Below, piece after piece: positions 55,782-64,000 of a stretch of DNA of 64,000 nucleotides. The stretch spans positions 123,801 through 187,800 of the forward strand of contig MLAK01000549.1 in the NCBI GenBank assembly GCA_001839685.1, in the 5' to 3' direction. This DNA comes from Tritrichomonas foetus. Its lineage: Eukaryota > Parabasalia > Tritrichomonadida > Tritrichomonadidae. The position numbers and the translations under genes are program-made. Every line of letters starts with the position of its first letter. Within the stretch, counting starts at the first letter, position 1. The notes beneath the pieces are model-generated. The model did no database searches. It saw only the letters and a program-made list of their open reading frames with translations, and was not told where the DNA came from.

Positions 55782-57680
55782 ATGAAGAAAAATAAAGAAG
55801 TCGAAGAAATACCATCAGGCCTTGATAAATTTCTGAAAAGATATTTGATTCTCTTTTTGGGTGTATTTTACTTCATATTCTCGTCATTTATTCAACCATA
55901 TCTCAACCGCAAATTCGTTATTAACCATGAAAGAGATTGTTGGAATGTTTGGGATGATGGCGAGCCATTTGACCTTAAAGTTCAACTCACAAATACAATT
56001 GAACCAAAATCTTCCAAAAATTTCAGATTACTCAAAATATTAAAAAATATTTCATACAAGCCAACAAAACCAGTAATTGGAGACAAAATACTTGATTTCA
56101 ATTTTTCTCTCAAAATAACGGACGAAATACGATCAAATAAAACAATTTTATTTTTTCATATTTTAGCTTCACCTTCACGCTGCAACTTCATTGATCATGT
56201 TCCGCATAATGGGAAGCCTTGTTACAGCATACAGACGTTTGTTCCAGTCATTCGTTGGATTCAGAAGAAAATTGATCTTCGCAGAAATCTTCTCAGTGAA
56301 AAAATTATTGAAAAGCCCACGGGGCCACTCCCATTTGAGCCTTATGTATACAAAAACTTATCGTTCGATATTGTACATGAGAATCGAATGATAAATCCTG
56401 AATTGCTTTTTGCATCAAATGGCCCATTTTACAGATTTTCCATCCCATCACACATTTTCCTTCCACCAATCAGTCCTGATCAATTCTGGGAAATTGAAGA
56501 AAGAAGAACTTTTCTCAACTTCTCTCTCAAAAATCAAACACAAAACCACTCACAGACATCACCTGAAAAAGAAAAATCGAATACAAATTCCAGACAGACA
56601 AAAGATCAAGAGAATAATTTGAATGGAAATCATGTAAAAAATGAAGGTGATTTTAATGAAAATAATGAAATTGAATTTAATATTCAAGTTTATCTTCGAC
56701 ATCCTTGGCTCTGGGAGCAAAAATTGTCGTACGATGAAGAAAGTCATGAATATGAATATGTTCACAAAGTTTGGGAAGACATGAAACGCGCAATGATTGA
56801 CACAAAACCGTTACTTTTATATACAACTATTTTTGCTTCAGGTGCAAAGATTATTTTAAATCTTCTTGCTTTCAAAGAAGACGTTTCATGGTGGAATTCT
56901 CGTGAAAATTTGAATGGGATTTCAATTCAAACACTTGGAATCAAAGCTTTTTCCCAATTTGTAATTTTCTTATTTTTATTGGATGAAGATACTTCCTGGT
57001 TGGTTAGAATTATGAAATTCATAAGCGTTATTTTAGAGTTTTGGAAAATATCAAAAGTTTTGGAACCAATTATGGAATTTCCATATTTTCAAGTCAAAAA
57101 ATCATATAGATCTTCAACATTTGAAATTGATGCTGAAGGTTCAAAATATTTAAGCTATTTAATGATACCTTTATTAATCATTTATTCGATTTATTCTTTA
57201 GTTTATGAAAAATTTAAGAGTTTGTATTCATTTTTAATTCGTGTGGCTGTTGGTGCAGTCTACGCCTTTGGCTTTTTGGCAATGCTTCCACAACTTTATA
57301 TAAATTATAGATTGAAGACAGTTGCTGGAATGAGTGGATTGGTATTGGCATTAAAGTTTGTGAATACTTTCATTGATGATTTGTTTGCATTTGTGATGAC
57401 AATGCCAACACTTCATCGAATTGCATGCTTTAGAGATGATATTGTGTTCTTTATTTGGCTTTATCAATGCTACATTTATCCAACAGATCTAACACGAGTA
57501 AATGAATTTGGTGAATCTTTTGTTGAAGAAGATAAAAAAGATGAAGAAAACGAAATAAATGATAAAGCGAAGTTACTTCCAAAAATTGATGATGAATCAA
57601 TTACACATCGAACCAAAAAAGATAAACATGAAAAAGATGATGTTCAAGCCAAAGAAGAAATCAAAATCAAAAAAGATTGA
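55782..57680 (+). CDS. CLPTM1: CLPTM1 family membrane protein
   Basis: A 632-residue protein (start ATG 55782, MKKNKEVEEIPSGLDKF; 12 further codons above begin at TTG). It has the CLPTM1 arrangement: a short cytoplasmic N-terminus, one membrane helix (YLILFLGVFYFIFSSFIQP), a large lumenal beta-rich domain with NVWDDGEPFDLKVQLT and PSRCNFIDHVPHN, then a membrane block with the family signature: DEDTSWLVRIMKFISVILEFWKI, FLAMLPQLYINYRLKTVAGM, LKFVNTFIDDLFAFVMTMPT and RIACFRDDIVFFIWLYQCYIYPTDLTR. CLPTM1 proteins act in the ER/Golgi in receptor trafficking or as lipid scramblases. A 55-residue Asn/Lys-rich low-complexity insertion (about 265-310) and the charged C-terminal tail are unusual. The stop is TGA. 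Confidence 0.93.
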   Translation: MKKNKEVEEIPSGLDKFLKRYLILFLGVFYFIFSSFIQPYLNRKFVINHERDCWNVWDDGEPFDLKVQLTNTIEPKSSKNFRLLKILKNISYKPTKPVIGDKILDFNFSLKITDEIRSNKTILFFHILASPSRCNFIDHVPHNGKPCYSIQTFVPVIRWIQKKIDLRRNLLSEKIIEKPTGPLPFEPYVYKNLSFDIVHENRMINPELLFASNGPFYRFSIPSHIFLPPISPDQFWEIEERRTFLNFSLKNQTQNHSQTSPEKEKSNTNSRQTKDQENNLNGNHVKNEGDFNENNEIEFNIQVYLRHPWLWEQKLSYDEESHEYEYVHKVWEDMKRAMIDTKPLLLYTTIFASGAKIILNLLAFKEDVSWWNSRENLNGISIQTLGIKAFSQFVIFLFLLDEDTSWLVRIMKFISVILEFWKISKVLEPIMEFPYFQVKKSYRSSTFEIDAEGSKYLSYLMIPLLIIYSIYSLVYEKFKSLYSFLIRVAVGAVYAFGFLAMLPQLYINYRLKTVAGMSGLVLALKFVNTFIDDLFAFVMTMPTLHRIACFRDDIVFFIWLYQCYIYPTDLTRVNEFGESFVEEDKKDEENEINDKAKLLPKIDDESITHRTKKDKHEKDDVQAKEEIKIKKD

Positions 57681-57907
57681 GTTTATTCCTTTGTTAATAA
57701 AATTATATTTAATTCATTCACATTCTTTTTTAAACAAAGAAAAGTTATGAACTTTCTTGTGTAGGAGAGTTACGTTATCATTTCCCTAGTGAGAAATGAA
57801 AATAATTACTTAATTTCTTTGTAATTGATCATTAAGAAAAATAGAATATTTATTAATAAAATATAATAAAATAAAATAAAAAATTCCCTCAATTACTGTT
57901 GTCATGT

Positions 57908-58957
57908 TCATCTTCTTGGTTTTGGTGGCCATCGAGTTGAATCAAGTTTTGTATTTTCTCGTCTTATGTTTGATGCTTTTTGCTTTGTTGGGACTTTGTG
58001 TCCTTTTGGTGGGAGATCGCGTGTTGTCGCCCTCAAACTTGGCTTCACATCATCCATCCTAACAATAGGATCATCTTCACCAATATACTCTGCTTTAGCT
58101 CTCTTTAATTTAGATTCCAGATTAGCCACAGATTCACGAAGTGGTTGAAGTTCTTTATCTTTAAGAAACTCTGCATGTGAAATTTTTCTTTCCCAGTCGG
58201 TTTCACATGCATTCATTATCTTTGAATTTCTTGTAATTACATTTTCACGACGTTTTTCAAAACGCTTACAATATTCCTCACGTCTTTTAACTAATTCTTT
58301 TTTCTGTGCTCTCTCAAACTCAGCATGAACTTTTGAAGCTTCTTCGAATCTTCGAGAACCAATTAAATGCTTTTCTCTTTCTCTCAGTTCGAGTGTAGCT
58401 GTACTTAATTTACAATATTCAGGTGGAAGTTCTTGATCAATTTTGTTATCATATTCCTGGAGGTATCGAGTCGTGAGTTGTTGTTTGGCGATGACATCAC
58501 GCTCTTTCTTTTGATATTTCCTTGACATTTCAGACCACCATTTTTCTTCAGCCGCCTCTAGTTTATTTTTTACAGCTTCTAATTGTGCTTCAATTGCAGC
58601 AACCTCTTGGGCTTTCGAAGTGTACAATTTGTTTTCAAAAAAATAATCTGACAATTGTGCCATGAGATCATCTATTTCCATACACTCTAATAATCGATGT
58701 TCTCTCGCTAAAGCGCATCTTTTCTGTCGAAGAATTGCAAGAATATCGAAATAATCTTTTTCATTGAAGCATTCAATACTACGTGATCGCAGCATATCGT
58801 CTACTGCTTGTTGGCATCTTCTTTTTTGATCTATTTTCATCGTTTCGGCATCGAAATATGTTGACGGATTTCTGATTGGGATTGGAACAAGGGATGGTCC
58901 TTTGGCTGACATACCCATTATTCTTTCCTTCCTTCCAGCACGCGCAGATCTGATCAT
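57908..58957 (-). CDS. Coiled-coil protein, function unknown
   Basis: A 349-residue, mostly helical, charged protein starting MIRSARAGRKERIMGMS. Residues about 105-300 form long coiled coils (SKAQEVAAIEAQLEAVKNKL, EREKHLIGSRRFEEASKVHA, AQKKELVKRREEYCKRF). The C-terminus is basic and Pro-rich (STRWPPKPRR). The overall pattern recalls cytoskeleton-associated proteins of flagellates, but I recognise no family. It precedes two more leftward genes (59516-60046 and 60445-61632); the spacing (about 560 and 400 bases) argues for separate transcription. Part of the N-terminal helix (FDILAILRQKRCALAREHRL) may be another interaction segment. Confidence 0.65.
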   Translation of the reverse strand: MIRSARAGRKERIMGMSAKGPSLVPIPIRNPSTYFDAETMKIDQKRRCQQAVDDMLRSRSIECFNEKDYFDILAILRQKRCALAREHRLLECMEIDDLMAQLSDYFFENKLYTSKAQEVAAIEAQLEAVKNKLEAAEEKWWSEMSRKYQKKERDVIAKQQLTTRYLQEYDNKIDQELPPEYCKLSTATLELREREKHLIGSRRFEEASKVHAEFERAQKKELVKRREEYCKRFEKRRENVITRNSKIMNACETDWERKISHAEFLKDKELQPLRESVANLESKLKRAKAEYIGEDDPIVRMDDVKPSLRATTRDLPPKGHKVPTKQKASNIRRENTKLDSTRWPPKPRR

Positions 58958-59515
58958 AATTGATGACTCTCTAATAAGTGAATTTTGAGTCTTAACGTCA
59001 TGTTCACAATTGTGGAAATTCTAAATATTCAAAATTGAAATCATGCAATTTTTTGAGTGATCCGACATTCAGATAATTTTGAAATATCTTGAGAAATAAA
59101 TGGTGAATCAGAAAAATGATATGTAAAAATGTTTAAAATTTTAATAAGAATAATAAATAATATTAAAAAATAATGTTTTAATTTCATATGTCAATTTTCA
59201 TGATACATTTCGACATTATGAAGCACAAGAGCATCTTCCAATGACTTAATATGTTAAAATTTAGAAAAAGTCAATAAAAATCGAAAATTCACCTTTTTCC
59301 AATCTCTTATAAAAATATGATATCGAATTCAATTAAATGTGAAGATTTAATCTTTTAATACACATATCATAGTCAATAACAATATAAAAAAGTTAATTAC
59401 AAAATGGAAAATTCAAGAAGTTGAACTGAAAAAAACCAAAGAAAATGATTTTTTCATAATTAAAAAAAAAAAATAAAACAAATAACCGATCAAACTTTTA
59501 GAAATAACACAAAAT
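58958..59515. other. AT-rich intergenic region
   Basis: A 558-bp spacer with AAATATTCAA near 59029 (minus-strand TTGAATATTT, upstream of the 58957 gene), AAAAAAGTTAATT near 59386 and a poly-A tract at 59462-59473. No gene. Confidence 0.5.
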
Positions 59516-60046
59516 TTAAAATCCAAGCTTCAAGTCAGCCAATACAAGATATTGTGATCGTGGTTTGTCGAATATATTATAAAGGGCATTATAATCAATT
59601 GGTGGCAAAGGAAATCGTTTTAATGGAGTAGACATGTTTCGTATATCAGTTTTATCGGCTTCATTTACATGACGAATTTCATTCCACCTTGGAAGTCTTT
59701 CACTTCTTGCACGACGATTAAAAGACATTGGATCTAGAGAATTGAATGAACCTGTTGAATGCGATGAATTGAATGTACTCATAGAATTAAATGAATGAGG
59801 GTCTTCATTACGGCGAACTCTGAGACGAGGAGATGTTATTTTCTTCTGTGTTGGTACTCCGCAGTATCCTTTAGTTGATGATACTGTCAGTTCTTGACTT
59901 TCAAGACGTTTTCGCCATTCGATTTCATCTCTGCGTCGATTAATTTTTTTATATCGTGAAAATCGAGGATTCGAATTCCGTCGGCTATCTTTAAAAAGTC
60001 GGTCATATACTGGCATTTGAATGTTTTCTGCGCTGCGCGCTGTCAT
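59516..60046 (-). CDS. Small basic protein, function unknown
   Basis: A 176-residue basic protein starting MTARSAENIQMPVYDRLFKD. It is rich in Arg, Ser and Asn (RRNSNPRFSRYKKINRRRDE, FNSSHSTGSFNSLDPMSF) and looks disordered, with a more hydrophobic C-terminus (PPIDYNALYNIFDKPRSQYLV). No domain, signal peptide or membrane segment. TTGAATACTTTAC (coding strand) lies 38 bases before the ATG. It is a plausible real gene because of ATG, length and spacing, but no relatives are known to me. Confidence 0.55.
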   Translation of the reverse strand: MTARSAENIQMPVYDRLFKDSRRNSNPRFSRYKKINRRRDEIEWRKRLESQELTVSSTKGYCGVPTQKKITSPRLRVRRNEDPHSFNSMSTFNSSHSTGSFNSLDPMSFNRRARSERLPRWNEIRHVNEADKTDIRNMSTPLKRFPLPPIDYNALYNIFDKPRSQYLVLADLKLGF

Positions 60047-60444
60047 AATTCAAAAACGGGATGTTAACAAAATAATGTGTAAAGTATTCAATTAATCATT
60101 GAATGTGTAGGATTGAGAACTGGAGTGATAATCATTTGAATAAATAGATGAATTCTGAGATGTATAAACAAAAAGTTTTAGAAACCGATTTTTATGAAAT
60201 CAAAATTCTGAAGAAACACAATTTTACAGTAGATATTTTGAGGATATGAAGTGATGGAAAAATATATTGATGATATAGTTTTCTCATTGAAATAAACAAC
60301 TTAAGAATCATATTATTATCACTCAGGTAACGTACACAAAATCATAAACAAACAAAATCATACACAAACAAAATCATAAACAAAGATAAAATTAAAGGTA
60401 TTTTCTATCTTTATTCTCACAAATTTTTTGTTCGAAAACTAGAA
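60047..60444. other. Intergenic region with short tandem repeat
   Basis: A 398-bp space between two leftward genes: the start of the small basic protein and the stop of the Tubby-domain gene. Contains the 16-bp repeat listed separately. Confidence 0.5.
60338..60385. repeat. 16-bp tandem repeat, 3 copies
   Basis: Three copies of AAAATCATAAACAAAC (middle copy CATACACAAAC, last ends CAAAG). It lies 59 bases past the stop of the Tubby-domain gene at 60445. Confidence 0.85.
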
Positions 60445-61632
60445 TCACTTCAATTTCCCTAAAAATAGCGCCAAACCGATTCCAAAAATAATAATATCTG
60501 ATGCTGCCAAATTCACATCGATTTCTAATCTGTTTTTCGCAATTTTTCGAACAATTACCAAATCTTCATTTTCGCCATCAGGACCATCTTCAATAAAAAT
60601 TGCATTTTTTTCACTAGTTAATGTGAATTTACTATGAAAGTCTAGAAACCAAAACCCATTACGACTTAATGTTGGCCTTTTAGACTTCAGATTTTTAGGA
60701 GTGAAATCGAATGATTCATCAACTGTGATTTTCATTACGGGCAATTTTACCACACCTGTTGGAATGTCAATAGTGAAAGACATAACATGACCATTCTGTG
60801 ACTTAATATCGAAATGTCTTGATCCATTATTCGCGATGAGTGTATATTCACCTTGACTCTTCATGCTAACTTTTGGATTTGTCGTGATTGGGAATTTCCC
60901 TTTCGGATGTCTGGAGTTACACTTTGAGTATAAAATGGCTTGATCGTTTCGGCTGAATGTATAAATGTAACTCGTCCCTTTAATTGAGCTTTTTTTCTTT
61001 CGTGAAACAGAAAAAGTTCTCATTGATTCCGATAATGGAAAACGTCTCGGTTCTTCATCAACCAAAGTGTTTTCTGGAATTTCCTGCATATTACCAGGTG
61101 AATTTGATTCATTTGGATATGCCTCAAAAATCGCATCATCAGAATTGTCAGATTTTTGCTGAGGATTTTTGATTATTAGATGATCTTCTTTTTCTTCTGG
61201 TTTACTATTTTCTTTCTTTTTTGGTGGATGGACTGGAGCTGGTTTTGGTGATAATTTCACATTTTTAGATGACGATGACGAATACGATTCTGTAGATGAA
61301 GAAGAGCTCGATGATGCTTCTATTTGTTGTCGCTGAGGTGGTTTAACTGGTTTCTGTCGATTCGGTGGTGGTGATGGACGCGAATTACGAATATTGGGCG
61401 GCGGTGTTGGGCGAGGCGATGGCCTTCCTCTCTGCGGTTGGATTCCTTGCCTAGATGGATGTACTGGCTGTCGAGCAACGCGAACAATCGATGAAGATGA
61501 TGATGAAGAGCTATAGTAGGATGAATCATCAGACTCTAAAACAGGCTTTGATGAAGCAGCTTTTGGGATCACTTGCATCTGGCCTGAATCTGTTTCTGAA
61601 TCACTACTAAATACGATAGCTTTCTTTTTCAT
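60445..61632 (-). CDS. Tubby C-terminal-like domain protein
   Basis: A 395-residue protein. The N-terminal 215 residues are low-complexity: poly-Ser blocks, Pro/Arg-rich (QRGRPSPRPTPPPNIRNSRP) and acidic parts. Residues about 225-395 read as the compact Tubby-like C-terminal beta-barrel: YIYTFSRNDQAILYSKCNS, GEYTLIANNGSRHFDIKS, GFWFLDFHSKFTL, and the last strand with a hydrophobic helix, NLAASDIIIFGIGLALFLGKLK. Tubby domains bind phosphoinositides; this one lacks the usual length of animal Tubby (about 260) and is of the trichomonad type. The function is not known. ATG is at 61630-61632, with TTGAATATTTAAA 30 bases upstream. The stop is TGA. Confidence 0.7.
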   Translation of the reverse strand: MKKKAIVFSSDSETDSGQMQVIPKAASSKPVLESDDSSYYSSSSSSSSIVRVARQPVHPSRQGIQPQRGRPSPRPTPPPNIRNSRPSPPPNRQKPVKPPQRQQIEASSSSSSSTESYSSSSSKNVKLSPKPAPVHPPKKKENSKPEEKEDHLIIKNPQQKSDNSDDAIFEAYPNESNSPGNMQEIPENTLVDEEPRRFPLSESMRTFSVSRKKKSSIKGTSYIYTFSRNDQAILYSKCNSRHPKGKFPITTNPKVSMKSQGEYTLIANNGSRHFDIKSQNGHVMSFTIDIPTGVVKLPVMKITVDESFDFTPKNLKSKRPTLSRNGFWFLDFHSKFTLTSEKNAIFIEDGPDGENEDLVIVRKIAKNRLEIDVNLAASDIIIFGIGLALFLGKLK

Positions 61633-62088
61633 GATTTCTATCTGAGAATGATGTTTAAATATTCAATTATTTCGATAGAATATCGATAACATCGAAAATC
61701 AAAATTTCACATGTTATTTGGTCTTTCATAATGGTATATTCAGAAAAAGTAGATTTTTGATTTTCTGTTACGACTATTCGGCTAATTTATCAAGAATAAC
61801 TTGAGAAAGCTGGTCAAAAGTTGCTTAAAACATTGTAGTCATCATAAAAAGTGTTCCAGAATGATCAAACAGAATAGAAATGATATAACTTATGTATATC
61901 ATACCTTTCTCAATTTTTTTAACATTTTTATTTTTTTCAATTGTCATATCGAAAAAGTTTGATGTCACCTAAATAATCTCATTTTTTCTTTGTGTAGAGG
62001 ATTTTATTGCCAACTTTTTCAATATTTTACAAAAAATAAATTTATTTTCACATAAATGTTTGACGGCGCCATTTTGTGAATTGTAAAA
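61633..62088. other. Divergent intergenic region
   Basis: A 456-bp region between the starts of the Tubby-domain gene and the kinase gene. It includes ATATTCAATT near 61660, GAAAAAGTTT at 61951-61960 and AACTTTTTC at 62012-62020. No gene. Confidence 0.5.
62012..62020 (-). promoter_or_regulatory. AACTTTTTC motif upstream of kinase gene
   Basis: Lies 69 bases before the ATG at 62089, in the reverse orientation relative to the gene; a forward copy (GAAAAAGTT) lies further up at 61951-61959. Confidence 0.35.
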
Positions 62089-64000
62089 ATGGAAAAAGTT
62101 GATTTTGGAGCATACGAAGAAACAAAAGAGATTTCGAAATCACCATACGGCACCATCCATACCATTTCCAATTCGTCAATAAACAAAGAATATCGCAAAA
62201 AGACGCTCAATGTCGAAATTATTAATGATCATCACAAACAACTTATTGAACGATATGTGGATACTCTCAAAAAGATGAATCACCCATCAATTAACTATAT
62301 CCATGAAATGCACTTCAAAAACTACGAAAATCCGAAAAATTATATTATTACAGATTTCGAACCAAATGGGTCCCTCCAAGATATTTTCAATTCTATTCAC
62401 AGAGACAGCAAAGTTCCCGCTTTTTGGAACCCAACAAATCAAATGATCACAATATTTGGAATCGCATCATCCATGATGTATGTTCATGGTTTGAAAATGA
62501 TACACAGAAACTTAAAACCATCAAACATCTTATTCAATGCTGACTATCAGCCTAAAATAAGTGATTTTTATTTTTCTAAGAGAGAAGGTGTGAAAGGCGA
62601 AAATCAACCTGAAACACCCAGGAAGGAGCCATTCTCATGGTTTACAGCACCTGAGCTTCTTCAGCGATCAACTTTCACAAATAAAGTAGATGTTTACTCA
62701 TTTGCTGTTTTAGTTTATCAAATATTAACAGGCGACCTTCCGTCATTTGAGACTGATGATGTAGATGTCATTAAAATGAAAATCCTTCAAGGAGAACGTC
62801 CAAAAATTCCTCATTCTATTCCAAGATCATATCGAAAATTGATTGAAACATGCTGGAGCCATGATTCGAAAAATAGATTTTCTTTCAAAAAGATTGTCGA
62901 TTTACTTATGGATCATAGCTATCTGTTAAAGGATGTCGATTTTCAAAAATACTCAGAATTTACCAAAAGTGTGATTCATTCACACTTCTTGTTAAATGCA
63001 CCAAGTGAGCAAAAATCCGAACAAGAACCAAGTTTAGGAATTCTTGACCTCAAATCAAGCAGCTCAGTTCAAGAAGGAACAATTTCTATCAAACAAGAAA
63101 AAGCCAAAACAACAATTGAAAAGCAAAATATTGAAGCCAGAGTCGACGAAGAAGAAAAAAGTGAAAAGAAAAATGAATCATTAGAGGAAGAAAAAACAGA
63201 ACCCGAAATAAATGACAAACAAAAAGAAAATGAAAGTGAAATATGCCTTTTATCAGCCCTAGAAGAAAGCCAAACAGAATCACATAAAGAAGAAAAAGAA
63301 AACCAAATTGATTCTTGTCAAGAAAGAGATGTCGACTTTACTATTGAAGAAGAAGCTGAACAGGCCAAAGAAACTTCCAATTATAACCAAAATTCTCAAC
63401 AATGTGAAAGTGAACCAAATCAAGAAGCAAATGAAGCACATACAGAAGAAGAAGAATCAGCAAAAGAAGATGAAGACAAGGTTGAATCAGAACAGCAAGA
63501 ACAGCAACAATCAGAACAAGAGGAAAAACAAGGAAAAGAAGAAACAGTAGCAGAAGAAGAAGAACATAATCCAGGAACACCAATGAACTATTTGAAATCA
63601 GCCGCCGATGCAGGTCATTTGAAAGCGATTCTTGAATATGCACAACTTTCATTTGAACAAGAAGAATATTCTACATCACTTCATTATTTCAAAGAAGCAT
63701 TTTCACTCGGATATCATGATTCACTTTTCTTTGAAAAGATGAAAACATATGGAACTATTGTTGAATCTTCTAATCAAACGGATGTTTGTAGAGGTTTTTA
63801 TGAACTTTCGGAAGAAGGATTATCACAGACCGTTGAAACTCGATCAGTTTCATTGAATATTGAAGATCATGCTGAAGATCATACTGAAGATCATGCTGAA
63901 GATCATGCTGAAGAAGATATTGAAGCTGAAGTTCACAAAGAAGAAGAAGAAACAGTTCAAAAAGAAGAAGAAGAAGGAACAGTTCATAAAGAAGAAGAAG
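62089..64000 (+). CDS. Predicted pseudokinase with acidic linker and Sel1-like repeats, 3' partial
   Basis: An ATG at 62089 (MEKVDFGAYEETKEISKSPY) opens a frame still open at the window end (637 codons seen). Residues about 10-285 are a protein kinase domain: SPYGTIHTISN as glycine-rich loop, MIHRNLKPSNILF as catalytic loop, ISDFYFS for DFG, APELLQRSTFTNKVDVYSFAVLVYQILTG and CWSHDSKNRFSF. The catalytic Asp of HRD is Asn (N141), and DFG reads DFY (159-161), so catalysis is very doubtful. Residues about 320-500 are acidic low-complexity (EEE/KEE/SEQ). At about 505-550 lie Sel1/TPR-like helices (YLKSAADAGHLKAILEYAQ, SLHYFKEAFSLGYHDS). The visible end carries 12-bp EDHA repeats and EEE-rich sequence. 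Kinase plus Sel1-like repeats is a large trichomonad family. Confidence 0.85.
   Translation, partial: MEKVDFGAYEETKEISKSPYGTIHTISNSSINKEYRKKTLNVEIINDHHKQLIERYVDTLKKMNHPSINYIHEMHFKNYENPKNYIITDFEPNGSLQDIFNSIHRDSKVPAFWNPTNQMITIFGIASSMMYVHGLKMIHRNLKPSNILFNADYQPKISDFYFSKREGVKGENQPETPRKEPFSWFTAPELLQRSTFTNKVDVYSFAVLVYQILTGDLPSFETDDVDVIKMKILQGERPKIPHSIPRSYRKLIETCWSHDSKNRFSFKKIVDLLMDHSYLLKDVDFQKYSEFTKSVIHSHFLLNAPSEQKSEQEPSLGILDLKSSSSVQEGTISIKQEKAKTTIEKQNIEARVDEEEKSEKKNESLEEEKTEPEINDKQKENESEICLLSALEESQTESHKEEKENQIDSCQERDVDFTIEEEAEQAKETSNYNQNSQQCESEPNQEANEAHTEEEESAKEDEDKVESEQQEQQQSEQEEKQGKEETVAEEEEHNPGTPMNYLKSAADAGHLKAILEYAQLSFEQEEYSTSLHYFKEAFSLGYHDSLFFEKMKTYGTIVESSNQTDVCRGFYELSEEGLSQTVETRSVSLNIEDHAEDHTEDHAEDHAEEDIEAEVHKEEEETVQKEEEEGTVHKEEE
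63866..63913 (+). repeat. 12-bp coding repeat, 4 copies
   Basis: Four tandem copies of GATCATGCTGAA (one GATCATACTGAA) inside the kinase gene encode (D-H-A/T-E)4, followed by Glu-rich imperfect repeats to the window end. Confidence 0.8.

Noticed and set aside
1..64000. Introns (GTAYGT ... ACTAACACACAG type)
   Set aside because: I found no sequence close to the trichomonad 3' intron motif, and each gene reads through in one frame.

Overview
The window looks like nuclear DNA of an anaerobic parabasalid protist, most likely a trichomonad of the Tritrichomonas/Trichomonas type. Reasons: every gene reads as one intron-free ORF; intergenic DNA is very AT-rich; many genes end in a TAAA that overlaps the stop codon (the trichomonad polyadenylation signal); TCA-type initiator-like sites lie 6-30 bases before several ATGs; and the gene families are typical of trichomonads (BTB-like/F5-8C proteins, ankyrin proteins, Ser/Thr kinases with Sel1-like repeats, multi-membrane PAS-cyclases, VPS9-like and Tubby-like proteins). 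The standard genetic code is used. I count 30 protein genes (two cut by the window ends) and one tRNA gene. Several starts given here lie downstream of the longest open frame, because the longest frame begins at TTG or GTG.

Layout. 1-9.9 kb: end of a BTB-like/F5-8C gene, a TTLL12-type tubulin ligase-like gene, a secreted GH35 beta-galactosidase, an NTF2-domain protein, the 18S rRNA modification enzyme TSR3 and a helical-repeat protein. 9.9-19.9 kb: an auxin-efflux-carrier-family transporter, a 21-bp minisatellite, a CEP131 (basal body/centriolar satellite) homologue, a second helical-repeat protein, tRNA-Gln(UUG), a PARG-like macrodomain-family protein, a 22-bp minisatellite and MOB1. 20-33.5 kb: a BTB/coiled-coil protein, a divergent pair (coiled-coil protein and a possible SYCP2-like chromosome-axis protein), ribosomal protein eL31, a VPS9-like protein, CNOT11 and a VPS39-type tethering subunit. 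34-45 kb: an ankyrin protein with a C-terminal CaaX box, a bacterial-type F420-0:glutamate ligase homologue, and two adjacent membrane-anchored glycosidases (GH43 and GH95). 46-64 kb: a PP1-like phosphatase, a 1,584-residue membrane protein with PAS and degenerate class III cyclase domains, an MFS transporter, CLPTM1, a coiled-coil protein, a small basic protein, a Tubby-domain protein, and a pseudokinase with Sel1-like repeats that runs off the window.

There are no operons; genes are transcribed singly. Functional links include secreted and surface glycan breakdown (GH35, GH43, GH95), with transporters possibly taking up products; microtubule/basal-body biology (TTLL12, CEP131, MOB1); endosomal traffic (VPS39, VPS9-like); and ribosome/RNA housekeeping (TSR3, eL31, CNOT11). 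The most unusual items are the F420-ligase homologue, the macrodomain-family protein with a rewritten signature loop, the surface glycosidase pair, the possible meiotic-axis protein, the degenerate cyclase and pseudokinase, and a recurrent GAAAAAGTT motif upstream of many genes.
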